From Bacteroidota bacterium (GTDB lineage: Bacteria; Bacteroidota; Bacteroidia; Chitinophagales; Chitinophagaceae), in NCBI GenBank assembly GCA_023386045.1, contig JAEWKK010000035.1, positions 39,606 to 103,605 of the forward strand: a stretch of DNA of 64,000 nt. Direction: 5' to 3'. The notes under the pieces were generated by a model that saw only the letters and a program-made list of their open reading frames with translations, ran no database searches and was not told the origin of the DNA. Positions 51,922 to 61,522 of this stretch are shown here, in pieces. The first letter of the stretch is position 1. Each line of letters begins with the position of its first letter. The position numbers were made by a program, and so were the translations under genes.

Positions 51922-51978
51922 GGGCTCACTACTCACCACTCACCTCTCACCACTCACCATTCACCATTCACCATTCCC
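51922..51978. repeat. Heptanucleotide array (CTCACCA / TTCACCA words) entering the DinB-like gene
   Basis: Eight words of CTCACTA, CTCACCA, TTCACCA type, the complement of the 7771-7836 family. The right end overlaps the last codons of the minus-strand DinB-like gene: its C-terminal Asn-Gly-Glu-Trp and stop are made of GGTGAAT words. Confidence 0.85.
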
Positions 51979-52437
51979 AATCATCTTCCTAATAATGACC
52001 ACCTGACCCAAATGATAATAACTGTGTTCAATCACCGCTTCGATATTGCGGAGGTAAGTTCCGTATTTGGGATCTACAAAAGGCTGTTCCAGCTGGCTTT
52101 CGGGCATTTGTTCCACCTCGCTGGAAAAAGCTTCCGCGTTTTCAAGAAATTCATCGACCAGTTCCTTCCATGCCGCATCAGTTTCCAGGGGAGCAAGATC
52201 AAAACTATATTTATCACTGATCTCTAATTTTCCTCCTTTGAATACATTGAGCAAACCCCGGAGATAATAATTGATATGATAGGTCAGTTCAGCAATCGTA
52301 TTCAGGCTGCCAGGTTTATGAATGGCCTGCTCCAGGCTGATGTTCAACAGTTGTTCCCTGTAATTGGTATTGGCAATCCAGTGTCCATTAAGAAATACTT
52401 CCCGGAGCCTTCCTGCTATTTCTTTTGTTGCTGACAT
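51961..52437 (-). CDS. DinB/YfiT-like metal-binding helical-bundle protein
   Basis: A 158-residue four-helix-bundle protein of the DinB superfamily from the ATG at 52437 (MSATKEIAGRL); a GTG 13 codons upstream is possible. The expected His triad is visible: TYHINYY (His about 54) and EHSYYHLGQVV (two His near 140), usually binding Zn or Ni. Relatives include thiol transferases using bacillithiol or mycothiol, which would fit with YtxJ at 11.2 kb, but the substrate is not predictable. The C-terminus is encoded by an invading heptanucleotide array. Confidence 0.78.
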   Translation of the reverse strand: MSATKEIAGRLREVFLNGHWIANTNYREQLLNISLEQAIHKPGSLNTIAELTYHINYYLRGLLNVFKGGKLEISDKYSFDLAPLETDAAWKELVDEFLENAEAFSSEVEQMPESQLEQPFVDPKYGTYLRNIEAVIEHSYYHLGQVVIIRKMIGNGEW

Positions 52438-52499
52438 GATCCATCGATTAGTTAAATCATTATTTGAATTGTTCACGATCCCATTTCAATTTCCTCCTA

Positions 52500-52629
52500 T
52501 TGCAATTACCCTAAGCCATAAGTTATATGCAATAAGCCATATGCCATACGCTATATGCCATTCGCTAAATCCCTATGCTATATGCCATTCGCCATATGCC
52601 ATACGCCATCCGCCATCCGCCATCCGCCA
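52500..52629. repeat. Heptanucleotide array (GCCATAT / GCCATCC words)
   Basis: About 17 words of the GCCATAT, GCCATAC, GCTATAT, GCCATTC and GCCATCC type, in the spacer between two minus-strand genes. It ends one base before the stop codon (TAG complement at 52631-52633) of the TPR membrane protein. It is the complement of the 51611-51786 family. Confidence 0.9.
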
Positions 52630-52630
52630 A

Positions 52631-54658
52631 CTACCTCCCCTTCAACGATTGGTAATACTGGTTATCAACAGCTGTAAAACCAAGAGAGATCGCTCTTTCC
52701 ACATCCTGCAAGGCAAGTGATCTGTTTCCCTGGTCGGCATAACAAAAAGAACGGGCGTAATAAGCTTCCGGTCTTTCAGGCATCAATTGGATTGCCGCAG
52801 CAAAATCATTCATGGCTTCATTACATCTTTTCATTTGCTGAAGAAGTCTTGCCCTGTTCAGATAGGGATCGTACATATCGGGATTCTGACTAATAGCGAG
52901 ACTATATTCCTTAATGGCGCTGTCTGGCATGTTTCTCATCACAAAAAAATTACCATAGCTGTTGTGGCCTTCCGGAAATTGCGGCTGCTTCTGTACGGCC
53001 AGCGAAAGGTATTTGCCAGCCGAATCAACTTCATTGTTCATTGCATAGGTAATACCCAACCCCAGGTAAGCATTCACTATGGCCCTTTCTTCATCAAAGG
53101 ACAAAGCACGGTAATAATAGTTCTTGGCTTCATTAAATTTCCCCGTCACACGCTCTAATTCTCCCAGGGAAACATAAGCCTTGGCAAAATCAGGTTTGAT
53201 GTTGATGGCAGTATTAAGCAGGTTGTAAGAAGAATCATAAAACAGTTTTCTTTCCATGCCATCCTTACTCAGGTTGTACTTGTCGAAATAATGAAAACCA
53301 AGATTGTTATAGGCTTCCGGAAATTCCGGGTGTTTTTTTATTTCATCTTTCCAGAGGCTGATGGTGTCATACCAGACCTTTGAACGTTCCCGCGTTACAA
53401 ACCCGAGCACGATTATATACAGCATCATGGCGGCAACAGGAAGATATTTGTTGGAAACATGGCGGTCGGAATATTCAGCTACATAACAGCCGGCAATGAT
53501 AAAAAATCCCAGGTAGGGAATATAAGTATACCTGTCGGCGAGGATAGCGCCTCCCACTGGGATGAACTGAAGCAGCAAAGCGATATTGACTCCGAAAAAT
53601 AAAATACCGAACATGACCACACGGTTCTTCCGGGCAAATCTCCAAACCAGGAAAGCAAGAGAGAGCACAATGAGAGGATAAATAAAATAGGACATATCAA
53701 GTCCGTTTTCAGTTCTTTGAGGATAAGGATAAACGCAGCTCAGCCCTGCAGGTACAACTGCCTTCCATAAATAATTTACCAGTGCGTAAGAACCAAGCGC
53801 AATTCTTTCGAGAACAGAAAATCCAATGCTCTTTGTTGCCAGGGCACCAATAGAGTTCTGGTCTATTACCGATTTGATACCAAAGCCAATGGCGATCAGG
53901 AACAGGGGAATTTTTTCGGTAAGAAGTGAAAGCTGCAGTTTTCTTTTTTCAAAATAATCCAGAAGAAAAAGTGTTACCGGCAATATCACTGCTACCGGTT
54001 TGCCCAGTAGTGAACAAATAAAGAAAAACAGGGTCAGTCCGTACCATTTTGCTTTTTTTTGATCTGTATTCCTTGCATATGCCAGATAGGTTATCATAGC
54101 TGCGATGTAAAAAATACTGTACATCATATCCTTTCTTCCCGAGATCCAGGCAACTGATTCAACGTGCATGGGGTGAAGTCCAAAGAGTAAGGCTGCTATT
54201 ACTGCAGCCAATGGTTTTGCCGTCAGTTGTTTTACAAAATAGAAAACAAGAATAGTCACCAGTACATGCAGCAGGAGGTTGTCAAAATGATAGATCCATG
54301 GATCCAGTCCAAAGAAGCTGTATTCAATGGCATAGGAAAGGATAGTCAGCGGGTGGTAGTTACCCATCACAGGAAGTGAAAAAATATTTTTAATGCCTTC
54401 GGCAGAAAGGTCCTTCACCAGTGGATTATCTTTTACATATCCCAGATCATCCCAATTCGTAAACTGATTACTCAGTGAAACACTATAAAACAACCAGGTG
54501 ATCACCGCAATACCCAGGACCAGCATTTTATCAGATGGCATGGGGCTGTTGAAGTTCTTTGTTTTTGAGCCAGCGCTTTTTTTGGAAGCTGCAGGTTTAA
54601 CCACCTGCTCCATTGTGCCAGTTCCCGTATGAGCGCTGCGATGTTTCTTTTTTGACAT
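52631..54658 (-). CDS. TPR-containing GT-C-like membrane protein (TMTC-like), copy 1
   Basis: A 675-residue protein. After a Lys-rich N-tail come about ten membrane helices (about 45-420). Motifs resemble eukaryotic TMTC/PMT-type GT-C enzymes: FTNWDDLGYVKDNP with the acidic pair after helix 1, GNYHPLTILSYAIEY, and HPMHVESVAWISGRKD. The C-terminal third (about 450-675) contains five or six tetratricopeptide repeats (AYNNLGFHY, AKNYYYRALSF, AYYARSFCYADQ). Such proteins are suspected protein O-glycosyltransferases using polyprenyl-phosphate sugars; activity here is inferred. Start placed at the ATG at 54658 (MSKKKHRS). A paralog lies head to head. Confidence 0.82.
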   Translation of the reverse strand: MSKKKHRSAHTGTGTMEQVVKPAASKKSAGSKTKNFNSPMPSDKMLVLGIAVITWLFYSVSLSNQFTNWDDLGYVKDNPLVKDLSAEGIKNIFSLPVMGNYHPLTILSYAIEYSFFGLDPWIYHFDNLLLHVLVTILVFYFVKQLTAKPLAAVIAALLFGLHPMHVESVAWISGRKDMMYSIFYIAAMITYLAYARNTDQKKAKWYGLTLFFFICSLLGKPVAVILPVTLFLLDYFEKRKLQLSLLTEKIPLFLIAIGFGIKSVIDQNSIGALATKSIGFSVLERIALGSYALVNYLWKAVVPAGLSCVYPYPQRTENGLDMSYFIYPLIVLSLAFLVWRFARKNRVVMFGILFFGVNIALLLQFIPVGGAILADRYTYIPYLGFFIIAGCYVAEYSDRHVSNKYLPVAAMMLYIIVLGFVTRERSKVWYDTISLWKDEIKKHPEFPEAYNNLGFHYFDKYNLSKDGMERKLFYDSSYNLLNTAINIKPDFAKAYVSLGELERVTGKFNEAKNYYYRALSFDEERAIVNAYLGLGITYAMNNEVDSAGKYLSLAVQKQPQFPEGHNSYGNFFVMRNMPDSAIKEYSLAISQNPDMYDPYLNRARLLQQMKRCNEAMNDFAAAIQLMPERPEAYYARSFCYADQGNRSLALQDVERAISLGFTAVDNQYYQSLKGR

Positions 54659-54787
54659 ACCCATAAATATAAACTTCCCATAGCCCAGATGCAAGCATAT
54701 TGATTGAAAGAAAAACCTTGTAGCCTGCTGATTTTCTTATTGTGGATCTGGCGAAAAATAATTAACTATACAGGGTATAAACTGCTT

Positions 54788-56719
54788 ATGTCTACACAAC
54801 CAAAAACACCATCGAAGAAGGGTAAGAGAAAAGATGCCGTTCATGAGATGTCAAGACAACAAATGCTGGCCTTGAATGCTGCTGAAATCGAATCTAAAAA
54901 TATCAAACTGGCGCTGGGCATCATCCTTACCATTACTTTCCTGGCCTACCTTCCGGTTTTACAGGCAGATTTTGTGAACTGGGATGATGGTGATTATGCT
55001 TATGACAACGCAATTATCAGGAGCTTTTCCAATATAGGACTCATACTAACCACACCGGTTCAGGGTAACTATCATCCCCTGACCATGCTTTCACTTGCGA
55101 TTAATTATTTCATTTCCGGAAACGATGCCTGGTCCTATCATCTTTTCAACCTGCTATTTCACCTGATCAATTGTGTACTGGTATTTCGCCTGACCTATTC
55201 TCTTAGTAAGAAAAATATCATTATCGCTTATGCTACGGCCATCCTCTTTGCCATTCATCCGCTTCACGTGGAATCAGTAGCCTGGGTAGCGGAAAGAAAA
55301 GATGTGTTGTATAGCATCTTCTTTCTTTTGGGATTAATGTCCTATACCAAATACGTGGATACAGGATCTAAAAAACAATACTGGCTTACGTTGGTTTTCT
55401 TATTGCTCTCCCTTTTGTCAAAACCAGCGGCAGTTATTTTCCCTGTAGCCCTTTTTTGCATTGATCTCCTAAGAAGAAGACCACTAACAGCAAAATTATT
55501 TCTTGAAAAAGCGCCTTTCTTTATCATGGCTGCAGGCATAGGCATACTCACTTATATGGCACAGGAAAAAGCCGGGGCAACCAAAAGCTTATTTCCTTTC
55601 TGGCAGAAATCATTGTTTGCCACCTATGGGATCATGATGTACATGGTAAAAACAGTATTGCCATTTAACCTGGCGCCTTTTTATGCCTTTCCCCCGATCA
55701 ACCTTCCCTTACCCGCTGCTTATTTCTTTTCACCTGTTATTTCAGTTATCCTGGCTTACCTGTTTTTTCAATCATTAAAAAAAGACAGGGTGGTTGCGTT
55801 TGGAATTCTCTTCTTTCTTATAAACCTTTTACTGGTATTGCAAATTGTTACTGTTGGCGGAGCTGTAATGGCAGACAGGTACACTTATATTCCACTGATA
55901 GGTATATTTTATATTGGAGGACATTACCTGAGCAAATATGTAAAAGGAAATTTTCAAAAAGCAAGCCGCATTATTTTGCCTCTTAGTATTGTGCTGGCCA
56001 TTATCACATTTGTACAGGCAGGCACCTGGCATAACGGGGCTTCACTATGGGATCATGCAATTAAAACAGCTCCAAGTGCAAGGGCCTATACCAACCGGGG
56101 TAACCTCCTGCTGGCCCAGAACAGTTATGATTCTGCATTCGAATGCTTTAATAATGCCGTAGCCCTGAATATCTACGACAATGAAGCACTGACCGCAAGA
56201 GGCAATATTTATTTCAATACCGACAAACCAGAACTGGCTTATGCAGATTATAAAAGAGCCCTCGAGGTAAAACCTGATTATGCTACGGCATTGGATAACC
56301 TGGGTGTGATCTATATTTCAAGAAACCAACTTGATTCAGCACTTGATTGTTTTAACCGGGCGCTTAAGTCAGTTCCTAATTATAAACAGTCATTCCGCAA
56401 CCGTGGATATACTCACCTCCAATTAAAGAATTACCAGAACTGCCTGAATGATTTCAAAAATTACCTGGCACTGCAAACTGATGATATAGAGATCATCAAT
56501 CTTACAGGAACCTGCTTCCGGGAATTAAACCAGCCTGATTCATCACTGACCTATATCAATAAGGCCATTGAATTAAAGCCCCTGCCTGATTTTTATGTGA
56601 ACAGGGCATACACTTATATCAAACTTAACAAGATAGACCTTGCAAAGCAAGATGCCATCAAAGCAAAAAACAGCGGGTTGATCCTGGAACAAAAACTCTT
56701 ACAACAATTAGGATTATAA
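54788..56719 (+). CDS. TPR-containing GT-C-like membrane protein (TMTC-like), copy 2
   Basis: A 643-residue paralog of the divergent gene on the left, with the same layout: Lys-rich cytoplasmic N-tail, about ten membrane helices, motifs FVNWDDGDYAYDN, GNYHPLTMLSLAINY and HPLHVESVAWVAERKD, then TPRs (about 450-640; AYTNRGNLLLAQ, ALDNLGVIYISRNQLDSAL, FYVNRAYTYIKL). The ATG at 54788 (MSTQPKTP) is chosen because the region before it in frame is a poor signal and lies in the promoter spacer. Probable surface or periplasmic glycosyltransferase; acceptor unknown. It is followed by a CACAGATT array beginning right after the stop. Confidence 0.82.
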   Translation: MSTQPKTPSKKGKRKDAVHEMSRQQMLALNAAEIESKNIKLALGIILTITFLAYLPVLQADFVNWDDGDYAYDNAIIRSFSNIGLILTTPVQGNYHPLTMLSLAINYFISGNDAWSYHLFNLLFHLINCVLVFRLTYSLSKKNIIIAYATAILFAIHPLHVESVAWVAERKDVLYSIFFLLGLMSYTKYVDTGSKKQYWLTLVFLLLSLLSKPAAVIFPVALFCIDLLRRRPLTAKLFLEKAPFFIMAAGIGILTYMAQEKAGATKSLFPFWQKSLFATYGIMMYMVKTVLPFNLAPFYAFPPINLPLPAAYFFSPVISVILAYLFFQSLKKDRVVAFGILFFLINLLLVLQIVTVGGAVMADRYTYIPLIGIFYIGGHYLSKYVKGNFQKASRIILPLSIVLAIITFVQAGTWHNGASLWDHAIKTAPSARAYTNRGNLLLAQNSYDSAFECFNNAVALNIYDNEALTARGNIYFNTDKPELAYADYKRALEVKPDYATALDNLGVIYISRNQLDSALDCFNRALKSVPNYKQSFRNRGYTHLQLKNYQNCLNDFKNYLALQTDDIEIINLTGTCFRELNQPDSSLTYINKAIELKPLPDFYVNRAYTYIKLNKIDLAKQDAIKAKNSGLILEQKLLQQLGL

Positions 56720-56721
56720 CG

Positions 56722-57498
56722 GATCGCAGATTATACTGATTAAGAAGTTGTATCACAGATTACACTGATTAAGAAGTTGAATCGCAGATTGCACAGATTG
56801 GCACAGATTATTTTTTAAAAGCAGGAATATTCCAGGTAGTGCAGTCATTTTTCAACAACTTTGATACAACCAGGAATGAATACTATTTAAAAGACAGTTT
56901 CCTAAAAGTAGTTACACACAAATACACCAATCTGTGAAATCTGTGTAATCTGTGATTGCGTTCTAATTCTGAAAAAAGAATTGAGATCAGATATGGATCA
57001 CAGATTGCACAGATTGGCACAGATTATTTTTTAAAAGCAGGAATATTCCAGGTAGTGTAATCATTTTCAACAGCTGTGATACAACCATGAATGAATATTA
57101 TAAAAAACAGTTTCCATCAAAGTACTTACACATCAATACACCAATCTGTGAAATCTGTGTAATCTGTGATTGTTATCTAATTCTGAAAAAAGAAAGCTTT
57201 ACTGATAATGGATTATTGAGATCAGATTTGGATCACAGATTGCAAGATTGGCACAGATTATTTTTTAAAAGCAGGAAATCCAGGTGGTGTAATCATTTTC
57301 AACAACTGTGATACAAACATGAATGAATATTATAAAAAACAGTTTCCATCAAAGTACTTACACATCAATACACCAATCTGTGAAATCTGTGTAATCTGTG
57401 ATTGCTTTCTAATTCTGTGTAATCTGTGATTGTTTTCTAATTCTGTGTAATCTGTGATCCGTATTAATCTTTATTAATCCTAATTAATCTGTGTTTTT
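56722..57498. repeat. CACAGATT repeat array with three tandem units of 218-232 bp
   Basis: Each unit has left words (CACAGATTGCACAGATT, GGCACAGATT), a TTTTTTAAAAGCAGGAA core, and right words (CCAATCTGTGAAATCTGTG, TAATCTGTGATTG). Core positions 56811, 57029 and 57261 give periods of 218 and 232 bp. The array fills the 760-bp spacer between convergent genes and runs into the minus-strand GT39-like gene. No ORF is supported there. Confidence 0.9.
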
Positions 57499-59159
57499 TT
57501 CTTAAAAATATAGATCAAATTCTCTGATCCGGGACGGTATTGTGGCACATCCTTCCCCCAAACATAATTGGTTTGCGTATTGGAAATTATATCCGTTACA
57601 CCCACCATATCATAATACTGCTGCGCATAGTTGCTGCTCCAGTCAAAAATTTTTGAGGGTGAATTAGCTCTCCTGAGCCATGATGTTCCAATATTGCAGA
57701 TCAATAAAAACTCAGGTTTATTTTTTTCGATCTCGGAGATCATCTCTTCCTGCATCTTTAAATTATAGCTGTTGTTTTCTTCCATCAGCCCATAAGTATA
57801 AATATGGCCTGATGCCGCATGCCTGTCGGAGTAAAAATAGATCTGTGGTTCCGATCCCAGTACCGCGATCTTATCACCCTGAGATGAATTGGATTTTATA
57901 TAATCGGAGATCACCACAGATTCAACAAATGGATTGCTGCCATAGATATTTTTTGAAATGGTTTCAGCATCCGGCTGCAGGTAATATTCATTCTTTTGTG
58001 GCAGGATGATAAAGAGCGCAATGATAAATACGACAAAAGGAAGGTAGGCAAATGACTTCCTGTTCATAAGACCTGCCAGTTGCTCTGAAAGATAATTCAA
58101 TGCGATACCTCCCATCAACCCTACTGCCGGTAAAAAAGGAATGAAATAATGCTGGCGGAAATAAAAACCTGGACAGACTGTAAGAAAGGCAAAAACAGTA
58201 AATGAAATCGCGATCAGTTTCTGAATGACAGACATTTTACTGAGAATAGTCACGGCAAGTCCGGCAAGTAAAAGAAACCAGAAGATCTTGAACTCTTGCC
58301 ACATGGGTGAAAATGATTCATTAAATGTGGCGCGCCCATCCTTCAGGCTGAGTCCAGAAGCATATTTGCTGGCATAGGTGACCGTCCAGAACCAGAATTT
58401 ATCAAACACGCCAGCCATTTTTAAATACAATGCTGTAAGGGCATAAGGCAGAATGGCCCCGGCGGAATAAACCAGTCCCTCTAAGCTTATTTTCAAAAAA
58501 GAAACGGGTTTTTTAAGAATACCTGTAACTACCACCAGTATGCCTCCCAACAGGAGAAAAAAAACAGCCTGTTGTTTCATAAGGAAGGAAAGTCCGAACA
58601 TGAGTCCTATCAGGAAAGCGGTTAGTAATTTTCTATTCACTAAAAAAACTGAAAGAAAGTAAATGCCCGCGGCTGAAAAGAAACTAACAAACTGGGTAGC
58701 ATGAGCAGCGAATCCCATAAAGTTTGAACTCAAAGACATAAGTCCATACACAGATGACGCAAATAATGCAATGGGTGCATTAAATATTCTCCTGAAACCA
58801 AAAAATAAAATGGCGATGGTGGCTGCGTTTACCAGCATCAGCCCTATATGGATACCACTGGTGGTACTGCCAAAAATAGACATGATCAATGCATACATGA
58901 AATACGTTCCCGGAAGCTTCATATTGTATGCTTCTTTGTAGGGCGCAATGCCTTCCATAAGCAGCTTACCGATATAGGCATATTCACCTTCATCCCTCTC
59001 AAGCGGTATATCCAGCAACCTGATTCGCAGCAAAACGAATAAGAGGATCATCCCCAAAAGCAGGTAAACATGCAGGTCAAAAGTCTTTTTAGGTTGAACT
59101 TTCACCTGCTTAATTTCAGTTTGGGCTTGTTTTGTTTTGGTTTTGGATTTTGTACTCAT
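57480..59159 (-). CDS. GT39-like membrane glycosyltransferase (PMT/ArnT superfamily)
   Basis: A 559-residue protein with a Lys-rich N-tail, about eleven membrane helices and the catalytic acidic motif RDEGEYAYIGKLLMEG after helix 1, then YKEAYNMKLPGTYF, both typical of GT39/ArnT-like enzymes that use polyprenyl-phosphate sugars. A periplasmic C-terminal domain (about 435-559) follows. The ATG at 59159 (MSTKSKTK) is preferred over an in-frame start 15 codons upstream. Its last residues (Lys-Thr-Gln-Ile-Asn) are encoded by AACACAGATTAAT of the adjoining CACAGATT array. The lipid-linked sugar could come from the GT2 enzymes encoded at 7.8 or 59.3 kb. Confidence 0.85.
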   Translation of the reverse strand: MSTKSKTKTKQAQTEIKQVKVQPKKTFDLHVYLLLGMILLFVLLRIRLLDIPLERDEGEYAYIGKLLMEGIAPYKEAYNMKLPGTYFMYALIMSIFGSTTSGIHIGLMLVNAATIAILFFGFRRIFNAPIALFASSVYGLMSLSSNFMGFAAHATQFVSFFSAAGIYFLSVFLVNRKLLTAFLIGLMFGLSFLMKQQAVFFLLLGGILVVVTGILKKPVSFLKISLEGLVYSAGAILPYALTALYLKMAGVFDKFWFWTVTYASKYASGLSLKDGRATFNESFSPMWQEFKIFWFLLLAGLAVTILSKMSVIQKLIAISFTVFAFLTVCPGFYFRQHYFIPFLPAVGLMGGIALNYLSEQLAGLMNRKSFAYLPFVVFIIALFIILPQKNEYYLQPDAETISKNIYGSNPFVESVVISDYIKSNSSQGDKIAVLGSEPQIYFYSDRHAASGHIYTYGLMEENNSYNLKMQEEMISEIEKNKPEFLLICNIGTSWLRRANSPSKIFDWSSNYAQQYYDMVGVTDIISNTQTNYVWGKDVPQYRPGSENLIYIFKKKTQIN

Positions 59160-59318
59160 AACCTTGTTTTGGCAGAAGAGGTATAATGTAGTGAAAAAAT
59201 TCAACCGTTACAAGCAAAGTCCTCCTGCTAAATTCTTATTTTTTTATAAGGATTTTACCTGATTATCCTTGTATGTTTCGCGAAGGTTTTTTAAATTGTA
59301 CACCTACAAAAACTGTTT

Positions 59319-60110
59319 ATGACGAATGGGAAAAAGGTGGTGGTAGTACTTCCTGCCTACAATGCTGCCAAAACTCTGGAAAAAACTTACCGCGAAATAG
59401 ATTTCAATGTTGTGGACGATGTGATCCTGGTTGATGATGCCAGCAAGGATGATACGGTTGCCGTGGGTGAACGACTCGGCATAAAACATATCGTCAGGCA
59501 CGATCAGAATAAGGGTTACGGTGGCAACCAGAAAAGCTGTTACAGGCATGCGCTGGCAATTGGAGCTGATATCGTGATCATGCTGCACCCGGATTACCAG
59601 TATAATCCCAAGCTGATTCCTTCCATGGCTTACCTGATTGCAAACGATGTATTCCACGTGGTTTTTGGTTCCAGGATCCTTGGCGATAAGGCCATGATCA
59701 ATGGAATGCCTGTTTATAAATATGTTTTTAACCGCATGCTCACCTGGTCTCAGAATTTTATCATCTGGGAAAAACTTTCAGAATACCATACAGGCTATCG
59801 TGCTTTTTCAAGAGAGATCCTTGAGAGGGTCAACTTCGAAGCCAATTCAGATGATTTTATTTTTGACAACCAGATGATCACACAGATCTTTTACCTGGAT
59901 TACGAGATCGGTGAGATCAGCTGTCCTGCCAAATATTTTGAAGAAGCATCCTCCATCAATTTCAGCAGAAGTATGAAATATGGACTGGGAGTGCTGGGAA
60001 ATTCCATCATGTACCGACTGAATAAATGGGGACTTGCCAAATCTCCTATCTACCAGCAGAAGAAAAACACAACAACATCTGTAAGGGCTGAAGCTGCAGC
60101 TACGGTCTAA
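59319..60110 (+). CDS. GT2 glycosyltransferase, polyprenol-phosphate hexose synthase-like
   Basis: A 263-residue GT-A enzyme: VVVLPAYNAAKTLE (7-20), VDDASKDDT, QNKGYGGNQKSCYRHAL, LHPDYQYNP (the DxD-like acidic site reads HPDY), GSRILGDKAMINGMP, YHTGYRAFSREIL (GxR). No membrane helices are present. The family transfers a hexose to undecaprenyl phosphate or a similar acceptor. Divergent from the GT39-like gene, which would be a natural consumer of its product. Sugar identity is not predictable. Confidence 0.85.
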   Translation: MTNGKKVVVVLPAYNAAKTLEKTYREIDFNVVDDVILVDDASKDDTVAVGERLGIKHIVRHDQNKGYGGNQKSCYRHALAIGADIVIMLHPDYQYNPKLIPSMAYLIANDVFHVVFGSRILGDKAMINGMPVYKYVFNRMLTWSQNFIIWEKLSEYHTGYRAFSREILERVNFEANSDDFIFDNQMITQIFYLDYEIGEISCPAKYFEEASSINFSRSMKYGLGVLGNSIMYRLNKWGLAKSPIYQQKKNTTTSVRAEAAATV

Positions 60111-60115
60111 CCAGG

Positions 60116-61522
60116 TCAGAGTTTAATGAATGATCTGCTGAAGCTTATTTCTTTACCCTGGAATTGAATCACATAACGGCCAGCAGGCAATTCTGCAATG
60201 TTTCTATAGATCATGGTTCTTTCAGGTCGTGCCTGAACGATTCCTTTCATCATTACCTGTCCGGATAAATTGCTGATCGAATAATTCAATTGTTCATTCA
60301 CCGGCGACAATAAATACATTTCAAGTGATGATTGCACAGGATTGATCATTTCCAATTGATAGGGTGATGGCTTTCTCTCTGCCCTGATCACCTGGCTCAG
60401 TGAAATATCACCATTCTTCTGAAATTGCTTTAACCTGTAATATGCAGAAGGCAGTGGTGATTTGTCTTCAAAACTATAATTCACACTCACCGATCCACTG
60501 GCGTCAGATACCAGCTTACCAATGGAACTGAAGCTTGTTCCGTTTGCGGAGCGTTCCACTTCGTAATATAATGATTGTTCATTTTTACTTTCCCACCTGA
60601 TAAGATTAGATACAGGATGAATCCAGGCTGAAAAATTTTTTAACTGCGCTGCTGCAAGTACTCCAAATACATTGATACCGGAAATAGAATACAGGCAATT
60701 GGATCCGGCCATTCCATCAATCGCTACATACACATGTGTACCAGCAGGTAATGGATCGGTGGAGGCCTGAACAAAATTTCCTGTACCACTTGTACAATTT
60801 ACCGGGATCAGGGCACCACAATTGCCTTTGAAGAAACCGATCTGGAAACCACTGGTGTTATTCCCGGAACCATTATCACAACTGATGCTGCTGATATTGA
60901 TAATGGCAGAACCGGGCGTGGCTACGTAAAAATGATAGAAGGCTGTATTCTCCAAGGTAAAAGCACATAACTGGTCGGCAAACACTCCGGTACCCGGATG
61001 ATGACAGGCATTGTTATCCGTAAAGCTCGCAGTTGATATAGAAGTAGCCCCGGAACAAAAATTGTTTGATGGTGTATGATATTGAGCAGCGATTTTGATG
61101 CTGTCAGTTGTTGCAGTTTTTATGCGCAGAAGATAGGTAGTATTGGGTTGCAGTGTTTGTGTTTCAGCAGGAGCCCACAAACCTGTACCATCATCAAAAC
61201 ACATACTTGAAGCAGTTTGCAGGGCCTGGCCTCCATTACATGCATTATACATGGCGATCTCACACCATCCCCCATTGGATGCGGTAATGTTAAGCAGAGG
61301 ACATTCGGCCTGCGCATTTGTTGTAAATGAAAACCAGGTTACCGGACCATTATTGGTGTAGGCAGTACAAACAACAGATGAACCAGTAGTAGTTGATGGC
61401 AAAAAAGATTGAATTGTGCCATTTGCTGCGAGTGGAAATGGATTGGAACAACTGCCGCCCTGTTGCGCTAAGGCTATGTCAGGCAGCCAGAAGGACAGGT
61501 ACAGGATTATGGTGTATTTCAT
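60116..61522 (-). CDS. Secreted protein with T9SS type A sorting domain
   Basis: A 468-residue protein: signal peptide about 1-19 (cleaved near ALAQ), N-terminal beta-rich region (about 20-275) with many Cys, including CSNPF, CFDDGTG and CLYSISG motifs and PVTWFSFTT/YHFYVATPGSAI segments like pre-peptidase or jellyroll modules, a linker module (VSNLIRWESKNEQSLYYEVERS), and a T9SS domain (about 385-468, MINPVQSS, LNYSISNLSGQVM, GRYVIQFQG). Exported and sorted by type IX secretion. Function unknown. Convergent with the GT2 gene, only 5 bp away. Confidence 0.8.
   Translation of the reverse strand: MKYTIILYLSFWLPDIALAQQGGSCSNPFPLAANGTIQSFLPSTTTGSSVVCTAYTNNGPVTWFSFTTNAQAECPLLNITASNGGWCEIAMYNACNGGQALQTASSMCFDDGTGLWAPAETQTLQPNTTYLLRIKTATTDSIKIAAQYHTPSNNFCSGATSISTASFTDNNACHHPGTGVFADQLCAFTLENTAFYHFYVATPGSAIINISSISCDNGSGNNTSGFQIGFFKGNCGALIPVNCTSGTGNFVQASTDPLPAGTHVYVAIDGMAGSNCLYSISGINVFGVLAAAQLKNFSAWIHPVSNLIRWESKNEQSLYYEVERSANGTSFSSIGKLVSDASGSVSVNYSFEDKSPLPSAYYRLKQFQKNGDISLSQVIRAERKPSPYQLEMINPVQSSLEMYLLSPVNEQLNYSISNLSGQVMMKGIVQARPERTMIYRNIAELPAGRYVIQFQGKEISFSRSFIKL

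Noticed and set aside
51611..52629. CRISPR-like or satellite-encoded ORFs in the heptanucleotide arrays
   Set aside because: Period 7 shifts frame continuously, no start context exists, and ORFs across it have no recognisable sequence.
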